A stretch of DNA of 64,000 nt from Haemonchus contortus (GCA_000469685.2 LS997562.1:2497492-2561491); one strand, 5' to 3'; shown: positions 39,401 to 50,949, numbered from the stretch's first letter. Translations and numbers: made by a program. The notes: generated by a model from the sequence alone, not told the origin.

Positions 39401-42400
39401 TTATCAATCAGTTCCTCATCAGCTACACTCAGCTCTTCAAAATAAACCAAATCCCTCTCGCATTGTTTACTTCGTGAACACTTTTTGGGAAATATATTTA
39501 GTGGTGAGCTGAGTACTTTACGTGAAGCGCGTAGGGCACTCAGCTCTTGCCAGTAAATATTTTGCCCGGAACGTCCTTACGTTTTCCACGTGAATGTTAG
39601 TGGATGCATGAAAGCAGGGCTGTCCGGGAAGTCTGGGGCTCATATTCATGAAATCTATATCGTCGGTAGCATTGCAAAGGAAGATTACTGAATAGTGCTA
39701 CTACGATGAGAACTATAGTCTCCTTTAGTCCTCTGCAAAATGCAGATGAAAACAAAGCTGCTTGAGGAGTTTGAATCGCCCGATCATGAGAGTGGGTTGT
39801 GATGAGATGGAGAACGGATGCGCCCTGGTCAACTGCCAACTGTGGATAGTGGTACTACCAGAAGGGCTCCAATCCACTGTAATCATCTTCGAAGGATGGC
39901 TGGTTTCTAGCGAAAAATTCGCTTGAAAAGGCTCGCTGTCCTCCTTTTTTCAAGGTATCGCATATCCCTACTGGCGATCATGATGGATCGACCACGGTTA
40001 TTATCATTGATTATCATTTATTATCATCTTGTTTGAGGCTGGGGAACTCGGTCGGGATTAATTGCCTCGTTCAAATCACTCTATGAACTTAGCACTCTCA
40101 GACTTGAGTGTATTCAGCAGGGTTATAGGTATAAACTTCCGGCTAAAAATCTGATGACCGACGGGAATGCAAGATGGAGATTTAGCCTTTTTCCCAATTT
40201 CCAAGGGAGTGGGAGCAAAAAAATGAAACAGGAGCTTTTCCCCTGAAGACCATGGTGTTGAAGATTTTTGGCTGAATCTGATGATTTTTTAAATAGGGTG
40301 AAATCAAAATTTTGTTGAAAACCTTGCTTGTCTTTCAATCAACTGGATGTTCAAGGGACCCTTTTAAAGTTGTTTGCCTTGAATCTGGCAGAATGATAGG
40401 TCCAAGGACGTCTAGTTGTGGAATTATTTGGATTGGTTATATTGTCTCATTGATTAAATTGAATTAATTACATTTGATTTTATTGATTTTCTGAATCTTT
40501 CAAACCAATTCTCCTTGCCTCCCCATGCTTATCTCTCCAACAAACAAAAAATTGGAAAAGGGTTGAAGGTGAGAAAAACCGTAGAACTAATGTATTGGTA
40601 GAAGTACTTTGTGGCTTAGCTAAACTTTAGAACCGGTATGCAGCCGGCGGATATCCGGCAAACACCCACCTGTTCTCGACGGTGCCAGCTCCTAAGGGTA
40701 TTGAATGACGAGAAACGATTCTCAGTTTCCGTTCTTCGTTTTTATACGTCATCCCCTACTTCCAAACCGCTCTGTTCTCCTATTATGTGCTATTGAATAC
40801 TTTCCTGAAGAATCATGCTCAATCAACTGATTTAGTCGGGATACGCCATGCTTGCGACATCCTCTCAAAGTACTAGGTGCCTATGATATTCGTTTTCGAA
40901 GCAGATCGTGTCGAATAGAACCCACTCCTTTTTGTGCGGTTTAGTACCTCACTACAAGCACTTACTACCAATTGGTCGTCCTTAGGGCAATGGAGTGCCT
41001 GCACGACGCTGCCGGAATCCGATCTTGTGACGGTGCTACGGCTGAGCATCACAGGTGACTCCATCTCCTTCGATTTGGGTTTTTAGTGTTCTCATGTGGA
41101 CAAGGAAGGATCAATGGAGTGAAAGGAATATACTCCTCCTCGAATCGGGTTAACCGTTTTTACGATTGCGTCATGCACTCTACATCCATTACGATATCTC
41201 CATGGTTTGAGATTTGGATTTGTTCGGCTTACACAAAAACTTGTTGCGCCCACCCTGTAGATAATCCAGTGTTTCTCCTATGATCCCTAACGGATTTGTT
41301 GTTAAATGGCTGACGTCCAAGCCTCTTGATTTTCGGAAAGATTCGATATGATCCTCGGATTATTTGGGCTCCAATAGCCCCTATTAGTGCCTATCTTAAC
41401 TTCGCCCACGGCCATGAGGAAACGGAGAGGATACAATGAACGTCAAAGATCGCTTCGAATCCGTTGTTGTTACAGACAGATAATCAAAATAGCCGAAGTT
41501 TCGGCATCGCTACGGATTAAGCCAGCCGATTTGATTAGAATTCAAATCGCCTTAGAATATTTTTCTTGAATAAATAGCTGGCCAATTCCCTGTTTGATCT
41601 GTTTGTCTGCTCGAATATGGAATTCTTTTGCTCCGAAAAACCCTGTCAATAGGGCCTTCAGAACTGTATAAACCGGCCTTCTCTGTGGAATGTGTTTTGC
41701 TTGATTGATAACACCTAGGTGATGATGGAGGATGTCGTCGTGTAACCCCTGCTTTCCTGCCCAATTGCTTCCATCATCGACCAGAAATCGCTGTTTTCAG
41801 TGGTTCCCAACGGATGTTATGGTGCTAGTAATGGATGTTTTTATGCACTCTGATCTTCAAACTAACATATGTATGTGTAGGCCATCGAAACGGAAACGTT
41901 CTGGGCCAACACTGAAAACATATGGAGCTATGACGTTAATCCTCGGAATTCATTCTGTTTCTGATCGTTTAGGGTTGCCTGGTACCTCTAGAGACCCATG
42001 GAGTGGCTTTGTTCAGTGAAAGAGTGCTTTTTGGAACTTTTTTGGCCGATCTACTCATGCCCGTTGAGCTCAGGTGGTCTACCTGGACTGATTTCCTCGT
42101 TGTTTCCTCTTGGACAGGTTTCGATGGGAAGACAGGACAATTTTATCGAGCGATACATCTTACCCCGGTGTATAAGTGGTCCCTTCAAGCCCAGTCATTC
42201 GCAAATTCATTTCTTTCTCCTTTTTTTCCATGTCATCTCTTTTTCAGAATGCTTAATTAGAAGATGAGAAAGTCACAATTCTCATTTCCTTTTTTCCCGT
42301 AGAAATAAATATGCAAATGTAATCTCCGGACATTAACAGATCACCTATTTCCCATAGAAGACAAGGGAATGTATCGCCTTTGTCAGAGGAGGGCATTTGA

Positions 42401-44579
42401 TCCGCCCCTGAGAAACCGCTGGTGCTTCATTTCCTTCCAGCCCGTGGGCACGTGGCCTGTGTCAGAAGTATAACAACTGTTTGTTTTCTTATACTCATAA
42501 ACGCTGAGAAGCCGTTGTTTACCTTCACCACCGAAAATCCAACAAATCTACACGTAGTGCATGTGGTGTAATGGATAAATATTATTACGGTTGAAAAATA
42601 GCCAGAGATCAATCTCGATTGGGACAGTGTGCTTTACCTGAGCTCAACTTCCCTATCATAGCGACTTCTATTATTCGTTAGCTTTCACACCAAACTATAT
42701 TAGTTTATTCATTTGCCACTTGTGATACAAGGCATAAATCGAATGAACGGTAACGATTCGGGATTCGATCCCCCGACAATGTGTGCAGTGTTGCGCCACT
42801 CGGCATTGCGCCATCTCCACCAACTATCCCCTCTCATTTGATATCTATGCTATTTGCGTTTTTCATTTCTTTACTATCTACTACTCATCTTGTTAATTTC
42901 TTCGTTTCCGGCCCATATTATCGTTTTCCGCGCCCCTACCGCTCATAGTATTCCATCCCAGATCGTCGCAGGAAAACTCATCGATACAGTATTCCAGTTA
43001 GGACTATTCTACCAGTATTCCATCGTGCACGTTATAAGAGCGCAGATAGGATGCGCACAAAAAGAACCTTCATCGAAGAGTTCACATCACGTGAAGATCC
43101 GTCAGTATTTATTCGGAATCTCGTACTTCGACCCGGACGAACTCCCACAGCCGATGAAATCATCAAACGTGGCCTTCTGGGCTATACTCGGCAAAAGGTA
43201 GGTGTTCACTGAAACTTGAGATCGCATTGATCTGCTAAACTTCGGCATAGGATGAGCTGTTGAAACAAATGCTAGCAAAAAGTAAAAAAAAGAGGCAAAA
43301 TTCAAGTTCCACGTGTTTTGGATAGATATTGATCCAATAAAGCTGTGTCAGTCAGTTTTCTGAAAGACGGTTTCCGAGTGTTTCCTTTTCATCCATGTAT
43401 AAAAACGTCTCTTTCTGAAGGTATCCGGTGAAAAATTCCTTCTGCCACCGGTACGACCGACAGATGCTAATAAGAAGTGCCTTATCATCGACCTCGATGA
43501 GACGCTGGTCCATTCCTCTTTTAAGGTAAGCCCAGTCCAATCCATTTTTCTCTTCCTCCAAGTGATTTTGTAATAAATACAGAATATAGACCATCTATGT
43601 ATTTTTTCAGCCGGTTAAGAATCCGGATTTTGTGATTCCGGTAGAGATCGACGGCATCGTTCATCAAGTGTACGTGCTGAAGCGACCATATGTGGACGAG
43701 TTTCTCGCTCGAATCGGCGATCGATACGAGTGTGTACTGTTCACGGCCAGTCTTGCCAAGGTGAACAGTCTAGTCGATTAAGTTGCTAGTGTTTGGGCAA
43801 ACATTGCGTACTGAAGACTGCTTTGTGGGGTAGTAGGGGGTTCCTGGGAGCCCCTGTCAAACTGTTCGTGGCACTGTGAACTGTAAGTTGGAGTCTTTGG
43901 CACTGATATACCTTATTTGGTATATCAATTTCATTTTGGTTCGGTTACCGCCCGGATTTCCGTTCCGACATAACCATCGTAAGGCAGTGGTGAGGCGTTT
44001 ACTCTAAAGACCATCCATAGGTCCCAACAAATCTGAAAAGAGGCCAATCCTTCGGGCCATTCCAGAATGATATAAAATGGATGAACAGGAACCAAATAAT
44101 CATCATTTTCAGTACGCTGATCCGGTCGCTGATCTTCTCGATAAGCGCGGTGTGTTTCGATCTCGATTGTTCAGAGAGGCATGCGTCTATCACAAAGGAA
44201 ACTATGTTAAGGTAAGCTAACGTCTATCCCCTGTTAGGATTACCCCTTCAAAATGTTATTTTTAGGATTTGGCGCGGCTCGGTAGGGATCTGAGTAAGGT
44301 GCTGATTATAGATAACTCACCAGCTAGCTACTCATTCCATCCGGAAAATGCGGTAGGTTGTAGTCTCTTAATTCGGATGAGACCTCGATGATTGCTCTGG
44401 TCTGCCTAGTTCCATTCGGATTTCAGATTCCGGTACCAACATGGTGGGACGATCCGTCAGACGTTGAACTGCTTGACATTCTACCGCTTTTGGAACGTCT
44501 CGAAAAAGCCGAATCCATCTATGAAGTGCTAAAACATGAAGATGCACCATCCGAGCCGTTGTTAGAGCGAACGCAATGA
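20851..44579 (+). CDS. scpl-1: SCP/CTDSP-like small CTD phosphatase, full multi-exon gene
   Basis: A HAD-superfamily protein phosphatase of the small CTD phosphatase family, known to dephosphorylate RNA polymerase II C-terminal-domain serines and other phosphoproteins. Exons: 20851-21457, 23348-23434, 28638-28789, 30716-30826 (tentative), 34646-34787 (tentative), 42962-43197, 43421-43525, 43611-43760, 44113-44211, 44266-44352 and 44427-44579. Every junction is phase-compatible and the sum is 1929 nt, or 642 residues. The catalytic domain (about residues 450-642) is near-identical in layout to vertebrate CTDSP1 and worm scpl-1. The N-terminal 445 residues are Pro/Ser/Thr-rich, with a Cys cluster (SLCCCV) and an RPEL-like motif. 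ATG at 20851 or 20872 could start. The symbol is by family resemblance only. A shorter transcript starting downstream is possible, as the introns are large (7 kb before the exon at 42962). Confidence 0.85.
22211..22233. repeat. (TGG)n microsatellite
   Basis: About seven TGG units in an intron of the phosphatase gene. Confidence 0.9.
23348..23434 (+). CDS. Phosphatase gene, Cys-cluster exon
   Basis: Flanked by TTTTCAG and GTATGT; enters in phase 1 and leaves in phase 1. It encodes [20 protein letters not shown] followed by VAPQAEI. The basic stretch followed by a Leu/Cys cluster resembles the N-terminal Cys-rich segment of vertebrate CTDSP1/2, which is the link that ties the upstream exons to this gene. 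The Cys cluster could be lipid-modified (inference). Confidence 0.8.
23440..28630. other. Phosphatase intron, 5.2 kb; repeat-rich
   Basis: No exon supported. It contains two CCGCCC-type cores facing each other (23646-23675), a poly-C tract near 24650, an ATC repeat at 25664-25680 and tRNA-promoter-like debris. A 175-codon plus-strand frame (23983-24510) and a 177-codon minus-strand frame (25078-25611) look repeat-derived. Confidence 0.4.
25310..25500 (+). mobile_element. Possible tRNA-derived SINE, second family
   Basis: An A-box-like ATGGTGCAATGAG is followed about 50 bp later by a good B box GGGTTCGAGTCC (25376-25387), then unique-looking body. The spacing is right for an internal Pol III promoter, but no second copy was aligned. 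Confidence 0.4.
28638..28789 (+). CDS. Phosphatase gene, Ser/Thr/Asn-rich exon
   Basis: A TTTTTTTTAG acceptor and a GTAAGT donor. The split Glu codon (G + AA) joins it to the Cys-cluster exon. It encodes [19 protein letters not shown] and a Thr/Asn-rich linker, leaving in phase 0. Likely disordered. Confidence 0.78.
29500..29705 (-). repeat. Possible repeat with internal inverted GTGCCTGC/GCAGGCAC
   Basis: In the intron, GGTGCCTGCAACC (29649-29661) and the inverse GGTCGCAGGCACG (29678-29690) flank an A/T-rich loop. This suggests a small palindromic element; its ends are unclear. Confidence 0.35.
30716..30826 (+). CDS. Phosphatase gene, tentative linker exon
   Basis: After acceptor TCTTCTCAG, 37 codons in phase 0 ([20 protein letters not shown] and a Ser/Phe-rich end) up to a possible donor GTATTG. 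It fits between its neighbours without frame change, but the donor is ambiguous and the exon may be alternative or false. A Pro-rich reading at about 30118-30165 ([13 protein letters not shown]) lacks a good acceptor and was not used. Confidence 0.4.
34646..34787 (+). CDS. Phosphatase gene, tentative acidic linker exon
   Basis: After ACATGAACAG, phase 0 in and phase 1 out at A|GTTGTA. It encodes [20 protein letters not shown], then a Val-rich and charged end ([19 protein letters not shown]). The exit phase is what the 42962 exon needs. The reading is protein-like but the donor is weak. A second open segment at 34944-35025 ([13 protein letters not shown]) could be an alternative exon. Confidence 0.45.
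34790..42960. other. Phosphatase intron, 8.2 kb
   Basis: Mostly unannotatable. A repeated AAGTAT(A/G)GTCGTAGA motif lies at 37280-37300 and 37370-37385. There is poly-C at 38931 and ATTATCA repeats at 40000-40030. A SINE-like head sits at 42735-42826. A plus-strand frame of about 85 codons at 42003-42260 ([19 protein letters not shown]) lacks splice support. Confidence 0.4.
42735..42826 (-). mobile_element. tRNA-derived SINE head, degenerate
   Basis: On the minus strand GGTGGAGATGGCGCAATGCC is followed by a B-box-like GGATCGAATCC (42756-42766). It resembles the heads at 3360-3527 and 56247-56549 but is short and decayed. Confidence 0.5.
42962..43197 (+). CDS. Phosphatase gene, basic exon with RPEL-like motif
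   Basis: Acceptor TTCCATCCCAG and donor AAG|GTAGGT; 78 codons open in one frame, very basic at the start ([20 protein letters not shown]). It ends with [19 protein letters not shown] (43141-43197). That end matches the RPEL actin-binding consensus RPxxxEL..RxIL, including the EELIKRGVL-type form in Phactr proteins, except that the Arg is replaced by Thr (two residues after GR). It leaves in phase 0 and joins in frame to the catalytic exon at 43421. Functional actin binding is not shown. It could instead be the end of an unrelated upstream gene, but there is no stop before the donor. Confidence 0.72.
43421..44579 (+). CDS. scpl-1: Phosphatase catalytic domain exons
   Basis: Five exons: 43421-43525, 43611-43760, 44113-44211, 44266-44352 and 44427-44579, all in phase 0. 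The acid/base-nucleophile motif [10 protein letters not shown] starts at 43490; the two Asp of DxDxT are the catalytic residues. Then come [19 protein letters not shown], the [13 protein letters not shown] junction across exons, a [19 protein letters not shown] segment (the last two words split by an intron), and [18 protein letters not shown] with the Mg-binding DNS. The stop is TGA at 44577-44579. Introns are short to medium (53-352 bp) with canonical ends. The family assignment is as firm as reading by eye allows. Confidence 0.96.
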
Positions 44580-46200
44580 CGACGTCGTCTACTCCCATGG
44601 ACATCCTCTAGTCTCGATGACGTCTCTGCCTCTTCTACTCTGTGATCTATCGCTCTTCATCCATGTCTTCTCTCCCTCCCTCCCTCCGTCTTCCTTCTTC
44701 CTCATCCTCTTCCTCCTCTTTGTTTTTTCTCGAATGGTTGAAATCATTTTCAACCAGAACCTCTCAATTTCCTCTATAGAGCGATCGCCTTCTATGTTGC
44801 CTTTGCTAGCCGCGGATCTGAAGCCCCCATGCATCCGACGACGTTAATCGTCTTCAGATTCCTCATCGAACCACATCGTCGAACCGTTCGTCGGTAGGGT
44901 CTGCGGTATGCGCATCTAATCGCATTCGATGCGTTATACGTGTTGTATATAGCCCAGTTACAGATTCAGATTTATCACATATATATGTATATGTATATCA
45001 TAGTTATCGATTAGTTCGATTCTGTGACTGTGATTCAGTCGTTTGTTATTATTATTATTATTAATCAAACTATACATTGTTTAGTGCCTTGTCAAAAGAT
45101 TCAAATAATCAAAGAATTATATATCATTTTTGATTTTCTCTTACTAAATCCCCTAATACTTCAGTATATACCAACCCAGACTAATCCCCATATAAATTTA
45201 CCCCAATCCCTTTCCCTCCCCTCCCATCTAACCCCTTTTTATCTATTCATATTGTTGTCAATTGTCCCAAAAATCCCGATGAAACTAGAGAGAGTCTTAT
45301 AACAAGGTGTGCATATACCGGTGTCAAAAATAATGCGTACTTGTTGTTAATGATGTGTGTCCGAATGAAATTTGAGCTGTCTGTCATAGATTCATCAATT
45401 GTTATGATAAAATGAATTTATTTTATCGCAAAAAATCATTTTTGAATTTTTTTTTATCATGATTCGGTACCTTTCCTGACGATGGAACAGAAACCAAATT
45501 CGGAGCCATACCTTTGAGCTCGCTGTGCCATGGATGCACCTGGTCCAGTGGAGTTTGGCGCGGGTGGACGAGTTATTTGAGTCATCTACTGATTAGCAGA
45601 GCCCCGGTCATCTTCGACGAGTCGTCAGAAGGTACCGTGTGAAGAGTGTTAGTTCGAAACCAACTTAGAAGACAAACCGGGAAAAATGAGTTAAGTTAGG
45701 GAACGAGTCCGGGAAGAGGGAGGGGACATTCACTTACTGAGGTTAAGGAGGTGGAGGATATCCCATGTGAGTGGCTCTTTGTACAAATCTCTAAGTGTTC
45801 TATAGCTTAGCAGGAAAAGGATGTCCTCAATTTGCTAGACAACTGGACAATCCAACAATAGCCAATGAATTGGAAATTGGGAAGGAGCAGGTGATATGAC
45901 GTGTGGCATGGAAAAGGACGAGTTTTCGCGGTAGGTTCAGCTGAAATAGGTGGAAACAGACCAGTAGAACCCGTGATATGATCAGAAAAGGGCTCATGAT
46001 CCAGGAGAATCAAGTAGAGCAAACCAGCTGCTCGGTATGTAATGTGCAGGAGGAATTCGAAAGCAATATGGTAGTTCCCCTCGAACTTTTTCGCGTATAT
46101 CCCTCCATATAGATATTTAAGAAGGACAATGGAAATCTATCTGCACCGTTCTCCACTCCCTAAACATGGTTCTCTCTCTCTCTGCTCACTAGCATGGAAA
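44580..46200. other. 3' flank of the phosphatase gene and spacer
   Basis: The first part (44580-45000) is probably the 3' untranslated region and has a long polypyrimidine tract (44665-44725). After 45030 it is A/T-rich with an ATT run. No further exon seen. Confidence 0.45.
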
Positions 46201-46489
46201 GGTTCCCACGAGCTGAGGAGGGCACTAATACCGCAGCAGACAACCAATAAACTGATCTGCCAACCCATGACCAGCACAACAAGCAATACCACTCGATACT
46301 TCCCCTTACAGTCTTTTTTTCTCTGTACCCGTTCTTCAAAAGACCACCAAGCTAGAAAAGTAGAGGAAAATATGGTACATCTAGTAGTAGAGTGTGCAAG
46401 ACCACTCTTGTCGGTGGGCGATGTCTCCGGACCTTCCGGTACACCCCCATCTAGGAACGGACGGTCACCAAGCTGGGTCGGGGGAGCAG

Positions 46490-46575
46490 TTGCCGATTCA
46501 CTGGCATACGCTGACGCCGATTCACTAGCATACGGTGAAGCCGGTCCACTGGCATACGGTGAAGCTGGGGCATTG
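46490..46575. repeat. 24-bp tandem repeat in left arm
   Basis: Three to four units around CACTGGCATACGGTGAAGC. The diverged inverted equivalent is at about 50553-50650 in the right arm. Confidence 0.75.
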
Positions 46576-47270
46576 ACAAGAGCTGAAGCAACTTTATTTT
46601 GGGAGAAAAGCTGGCAAAGTATAACGAAAAATGTTTGTTGTAGGCAGCCATGTCAATTGATGTGCCGTTCGATGGCAAGTACATTGAAGAGCACATCTTG
46701 GGCAGTACAAAATACGGCACACGCCATTTAATGTGTTTCTGCGGCGATCAATCGTTGTGAGTCGGATCGCAAGCCGATCGCATGGGCACCGAATCGTTTC
46801 GTTGCGACCGATCGATGGGGTGGAAAGGCAGCAGACCCAAAGTGTGCCTACCCAAGTCTTCTTGGAGAAGCTGACGTTGGAAATTGGAAAGAAGAGTTAG
46901 GTTAAGTTGTGAGAAGCCTTCAGAGGGAGGTCCCAAGTTGGAAAAAACTGAAAAGTTGAAATCAACTAAGCGAGCTGGAATTTCGAGGGGAAAGCAACAA
47001 AGCATCAGTCAAAAGGTTTTCAGAGTTTGTCAATCTGCTCGACATTGCACGGCAACAAACAAACAATCGATCTACCATTCATGACCAGCTTGAGCAGTAA
47101 TACTCGATATTCTGCATGCCCTTCTTCGACCGCATTTTTTCTTTGTGCCCTCTCCCCGAGAGACCTCCTACGAGGGAAATTAACTAAAGTATACGGTACT
47201 CATGGTGATAAGGCTTGGAGGAGGCTTTTGGTGGGTGGGTGGGGAGGCACCGTTTACCGATGAACACCCA

Positions 47271-47414
47271 TCCGAGTGGGTTGGTGGTGCCGAACACCCG
47301 CCGGCCAGCGGCCGTAGGCTGGGTGGTCCCGAGGGACGCCGAAGGCGTTCCGAAGGGACCACCCAGCCCGGCCGCTGGCCGGCGGGTGCTCGGCACCACC
47401 AACCCCACTTCGGA
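47271..47414. repeat. GC-rich cruciform core, left
   Basis: A near-perfect 144-bp palindrome. TCCGAGTGGGTTGGTGGTGC at one end pairs with the complement at 47393-47414. CTGGGTGGTCCC (47319-47330) pairs with GGGACCACCCAG (47355-47366). Even the centre (GGACGCCGAAGGCGTTCC) folds. Confidence 0.93.
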
Positions 47415-49800
47415 CAAGCTCCGGGTGAAGCTGGGCAGCAGAGCCAATCAGCACCGGGTGGAGCCGGGGCTGAGGTTATTTTGGGGAAAATGCTGCACCT
47501 TTTTATTCGAGGAAAAAATCTGGAGCAGAAGAAAATCTGGTAGCCTGGTAGCACTGGGTGAAGCTGGGTCATGAGCTTATTTAGGGGTAGTATTGCAAAT
47601 CTGAAGAAAAAATGAAGTCAATCTAGATACATGGAAGCTATTTAGTGCTGGTCTCGGTGAGGTATGGCAACAGATGAAGCTGCGGGGCAAAACAGGAAAC
47701 TTGATGGAGAAGGAGAAAATTAGCGGAAAAAAATCAAAATAGTTGAACGCTACAAAAATTGGTGAAGATACAGAAAACTGGTAAAAAAGCTGAAACTTGT
47801 GGAAGCGCCAAGAACTGTTAGTGAAAACGCTGAGTTGTGGTTTAGCAGTCAAAAAATTACGTGAAAAACTCAAGAAATAGTGCTATATAGAAGCAGTAAT
47901 GATGGAAAACTATAGTCAATGACGAAGGGAAAGGAAATGAGCAAAGAAGGCTAAATTTAACGGTGGTGAACAGGCCGAGGGAGTCCTTGGAACTCGTGGT
48001 GGACAGGCGACAAAGGTAAAAGTAGTATTCTTCGAGTTTGACAGAATGTAGCTGTGATCGCCGGTGATTTCGCGATATTCGCACTTCATGGAAGGGACGA
48101 ACCACTAAATCGATAAATCAACATCTCGTCCTTTTCATCGGCTCCCTGATCGCTCTATGGAATCAGCCGAGATTCCGCTTGAATGCCTAACCGTTCTTTT
48201 CAACCGATCAATCGATGTTTTCTTTGGACCCTCCCTTCAAGAGTCCTTCAAATCAGTTGAGCAGCTAAAAATACGGTACACATAGTAATAGACCTTGAAC
48301 AACACCACCAGAGGGTGGGTTGAAGTGAGCTCTGTTGGTGAATGTTAATCGAAGAGGCGTGCTGACAGCTTAAGCCCGCTTGGAACGAGCATCGGGTCCC
48401 GAAGCCGGACCCGAAGAGCTCATGCGCCTCTGAGTGAAGCTGGACCTGTGAAGGCCACTTGGCAGGGGTGAAGCCGAGCTCATGCAGGTGTGCTGGCGTC
48501 GGGTGAAGCTGGGCCATAAGCCTAATTTTGTAAAAGTGCTGAGTTGATGGAAAGCTGAAAAATAGTGTAAAAAGCAAAAAATGTCGAAAAGCTCGTGAAA
48601 CATTGCACGGTAAGCCTCCTGGCAAAGTTGGAAAATCAGTGAAAAACGAAAAGAACCATGGAAAAGCAGAAAATCGGTGAAAAGAGCGATACTAGTGGAA
48701 ATAATCCGAGAAAAAAGGGCGAAAGACGGTGAAAAGTTGAAATTGGTAGTGAAGAGTTTAAGCACTTGTGGTAACGAAGTAACAAAATTGTGCAAAAATT
48801 TGGTGGATAGGATGGAAGTTGAGTGAAAAGCTAGGGGTCAGGGAGGAAAAGTCAAAAAATAGTGCTGCATGAGTGAACATTAACGATGGAAAAGCCAGGG
48901 TTGCGGTGGTAGAAAAGCCTTTGCAGCCATTGGGACTCGTATCTCACATCGACCGGAACAAAAAACTTATCTTGACGCTGCCGGCCTTTCCTGGACATTG
49001 CTGGAATGGAAAGGGCTGATCGATTGATCGATTGGTTGCAAAGGGACGGCAGAGGATTCGAAGGGAATCTCGGCTGGTTCCATAGAGCGATCAGGGAGCC
49101 GATGAAAAGGACGAGATGCTGATTTATCGATTAACTGGTTCGTCCCTTCCTTTGCCCATGAAGTGCGAATATCGCGAAAACACCGGCGATCACAGCCACA
49201 TTCTGTCAAACTCAAAGAATACTGCTTTCGACTTTGTCGCCTGTCCACCACGAATTCCAAGGACTCCTTTGGCCTGTCCACCACTGTCAAATTTGGCCTT
49301 TTTTGCCCATTACGTTTCCCTTCGTCATTGACCGTAGTTTTCCATCATTACTACTTCTATATAGCACTATTTCTTCAGTTTTTCACGTAATCTTTTGACT
49401 GCTTAACCACAACTTAGCGTTTTCACTATCAATTCTTGGCGCTTCCACAAGTCTCACCTTTTTTTACCAGTTTTCAGTTCTTCACCAATTTTTGTAGCGT
49501 TCAACAATTTTGGTTTTTTCGCTAATTTTCTCCTTCTCCATCAAGTTTCTTGTTTTGCCACGCAGCTTCACCTGTTGCCATAACTCACCGAGACCAGCAC
49601 TAAATGGCTTCCATGTATCTAAATGACTTCATTTTTTGTTCAGATTTGCAGTACTACCCCTAAATAAGCTCATGGCCAAGCTTATGTTCCAGATTTTCTT
49701 TTCTCGAAAAAAAAAAAGTGCAGCATTTCCCCCAAATAATCTCAGCCCCGGCTTCACCCGGTGCTGGTTGGCTCTGCGTTCAAGCTTCACCCGGAGCTTG

Positions 49801-49944
49801 TCCGAAGTGGGGTTGGTGGTGCCGACCACCCGCCGGCCAGCGGCCGGGCTGGGTGGTCCCTTCGGATCGCCTTCGGCGTCCCTCGGGACCACCCAGCCTA
49901 CGGCCGCTGGCCGGCGGGTGGTCGGCACCACCAACCCACTCGGA
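49801..49944. repeat. GC-rich cruciform core, right
   Basis: An inverted copy of the left core with the same 144-bp length and the same nested palindrome, a few bases changed near the centre. Confidence 0.93.
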
Positions 49945-50949
49945 TGGGTGTATAGGTAAACGCTGCCTCCCCACCCACCCACCAAAGGCCTCCTCCAAGC
50001 CAAATTACCATGAGTACCGTATACTTTAGTTAATTTCCCTCGTGGGAGGTCTCTCGGGAAGAGGGCACAAAGAAAAAATGCGGTCGAAGAAGGGCATGCA
50101 GAATATCGAGTATTACTGCTCAAGCTGGTCATGAATGGTAGATCGATTGTTTGTTTGTTGCCGTGCAATGTCGAGCAGATTGGCGAACTCTGAAAACTTT
50201 TCAACTGATTTGGTGCTCTTTCCTCAAAACTCCAGCTCGCTTAGTTGACTTCAACATTTCCAACTTTTCAGTTTTTTCCAATTTGGGTTAAGGCTCCTCA
50301 CAACTTATTCGTCAACTTCGAATCCTAACTCTTCTTTTCAAATCCCAACGTCACCTCCTCCAAAAAGCCTCGTCGGGTAGGCACACTCAGGGTTGGCCGC
50401 CTTCTCAGCCTATCGAGCAGTTGTAGCGAAACGATTTTGTACCCATGCGATCGAGTGGAAGAAGAAATGGAAAAGAGGGGATGTGGAATATTGAGTAGTG
50501 CCCTGGTGGTCAAAGAATGCCATGAGTAGGCCTTGCCACCATCAAACACTTTCACCGTATGCCAGTGTACCGAATTCAGCGTATGCCACTGCTGCAGCTT
50601 CACCGTGTGTCAGTGGACCGACTTCACCGAACGCCAGTGCAGTGGCTTCACCAAGGACTCCATTGGTCCAGTCTTGGGATCGTCCCGTTCCTGGATGGGT
50701 GTCTATCTGAAAGATCCGGTAACCGCGCCCTCTATCACGTTTCCTCCTCCACACTCTTCCACTACGTACACCGTATTCTCTGCCACTTTTCTAGCTCGAG
50801 GGTCTTTTGAAGAGAGAGTACTAAGAAACGAATACTGGGAGGAGGAATATCGAGTGGTACTGCTCAATGTAGTGGTCATGGCATGGCAGATCAGTTATTG
50901 GCTGTGGGCTCCGTGTGTGGGCACGCATTGATTTGCTAAAACGGACCTT

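Larger units (their letters stand above)
46230..50935. mobile_element. Giant imperfect inverted repeat (about 2-kb arms, 0.8-kb spacer)
   Basis: The left arm is about 46230-48215 and the right arm about 49000-50935, pairing throughout in reverse complement. For example AATCGATAAATCA.CATCTCG occurs at 48105-48130 and, inverted, at 49115-49140. GATCTGCCATGCCATGACCA on the right is GATCTGCCAACCCATGACCA on the left, and TTCAAAAGACC/AGCTAGAAAAGT is at 46336 and (inverted) near 50800. The spacer (48216-49000) carries a diverged copy of the GTGAAAA-rich part of the arms. No intact transposase seen. Open frames in the arms are shadows of the repeat. It could be a foldback element or a palindromic duplication; no target duplication was located. 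Confidence 0.88.

Noticed and set aside
47027..50204. Several open frames of 80-190 codons on both strands
   Set aside because: They are mirrored in the two arms of the inverted repeat and change frame between copies; their Pro/Arg/Gly-rich readings come from the GC-rich palindromes.
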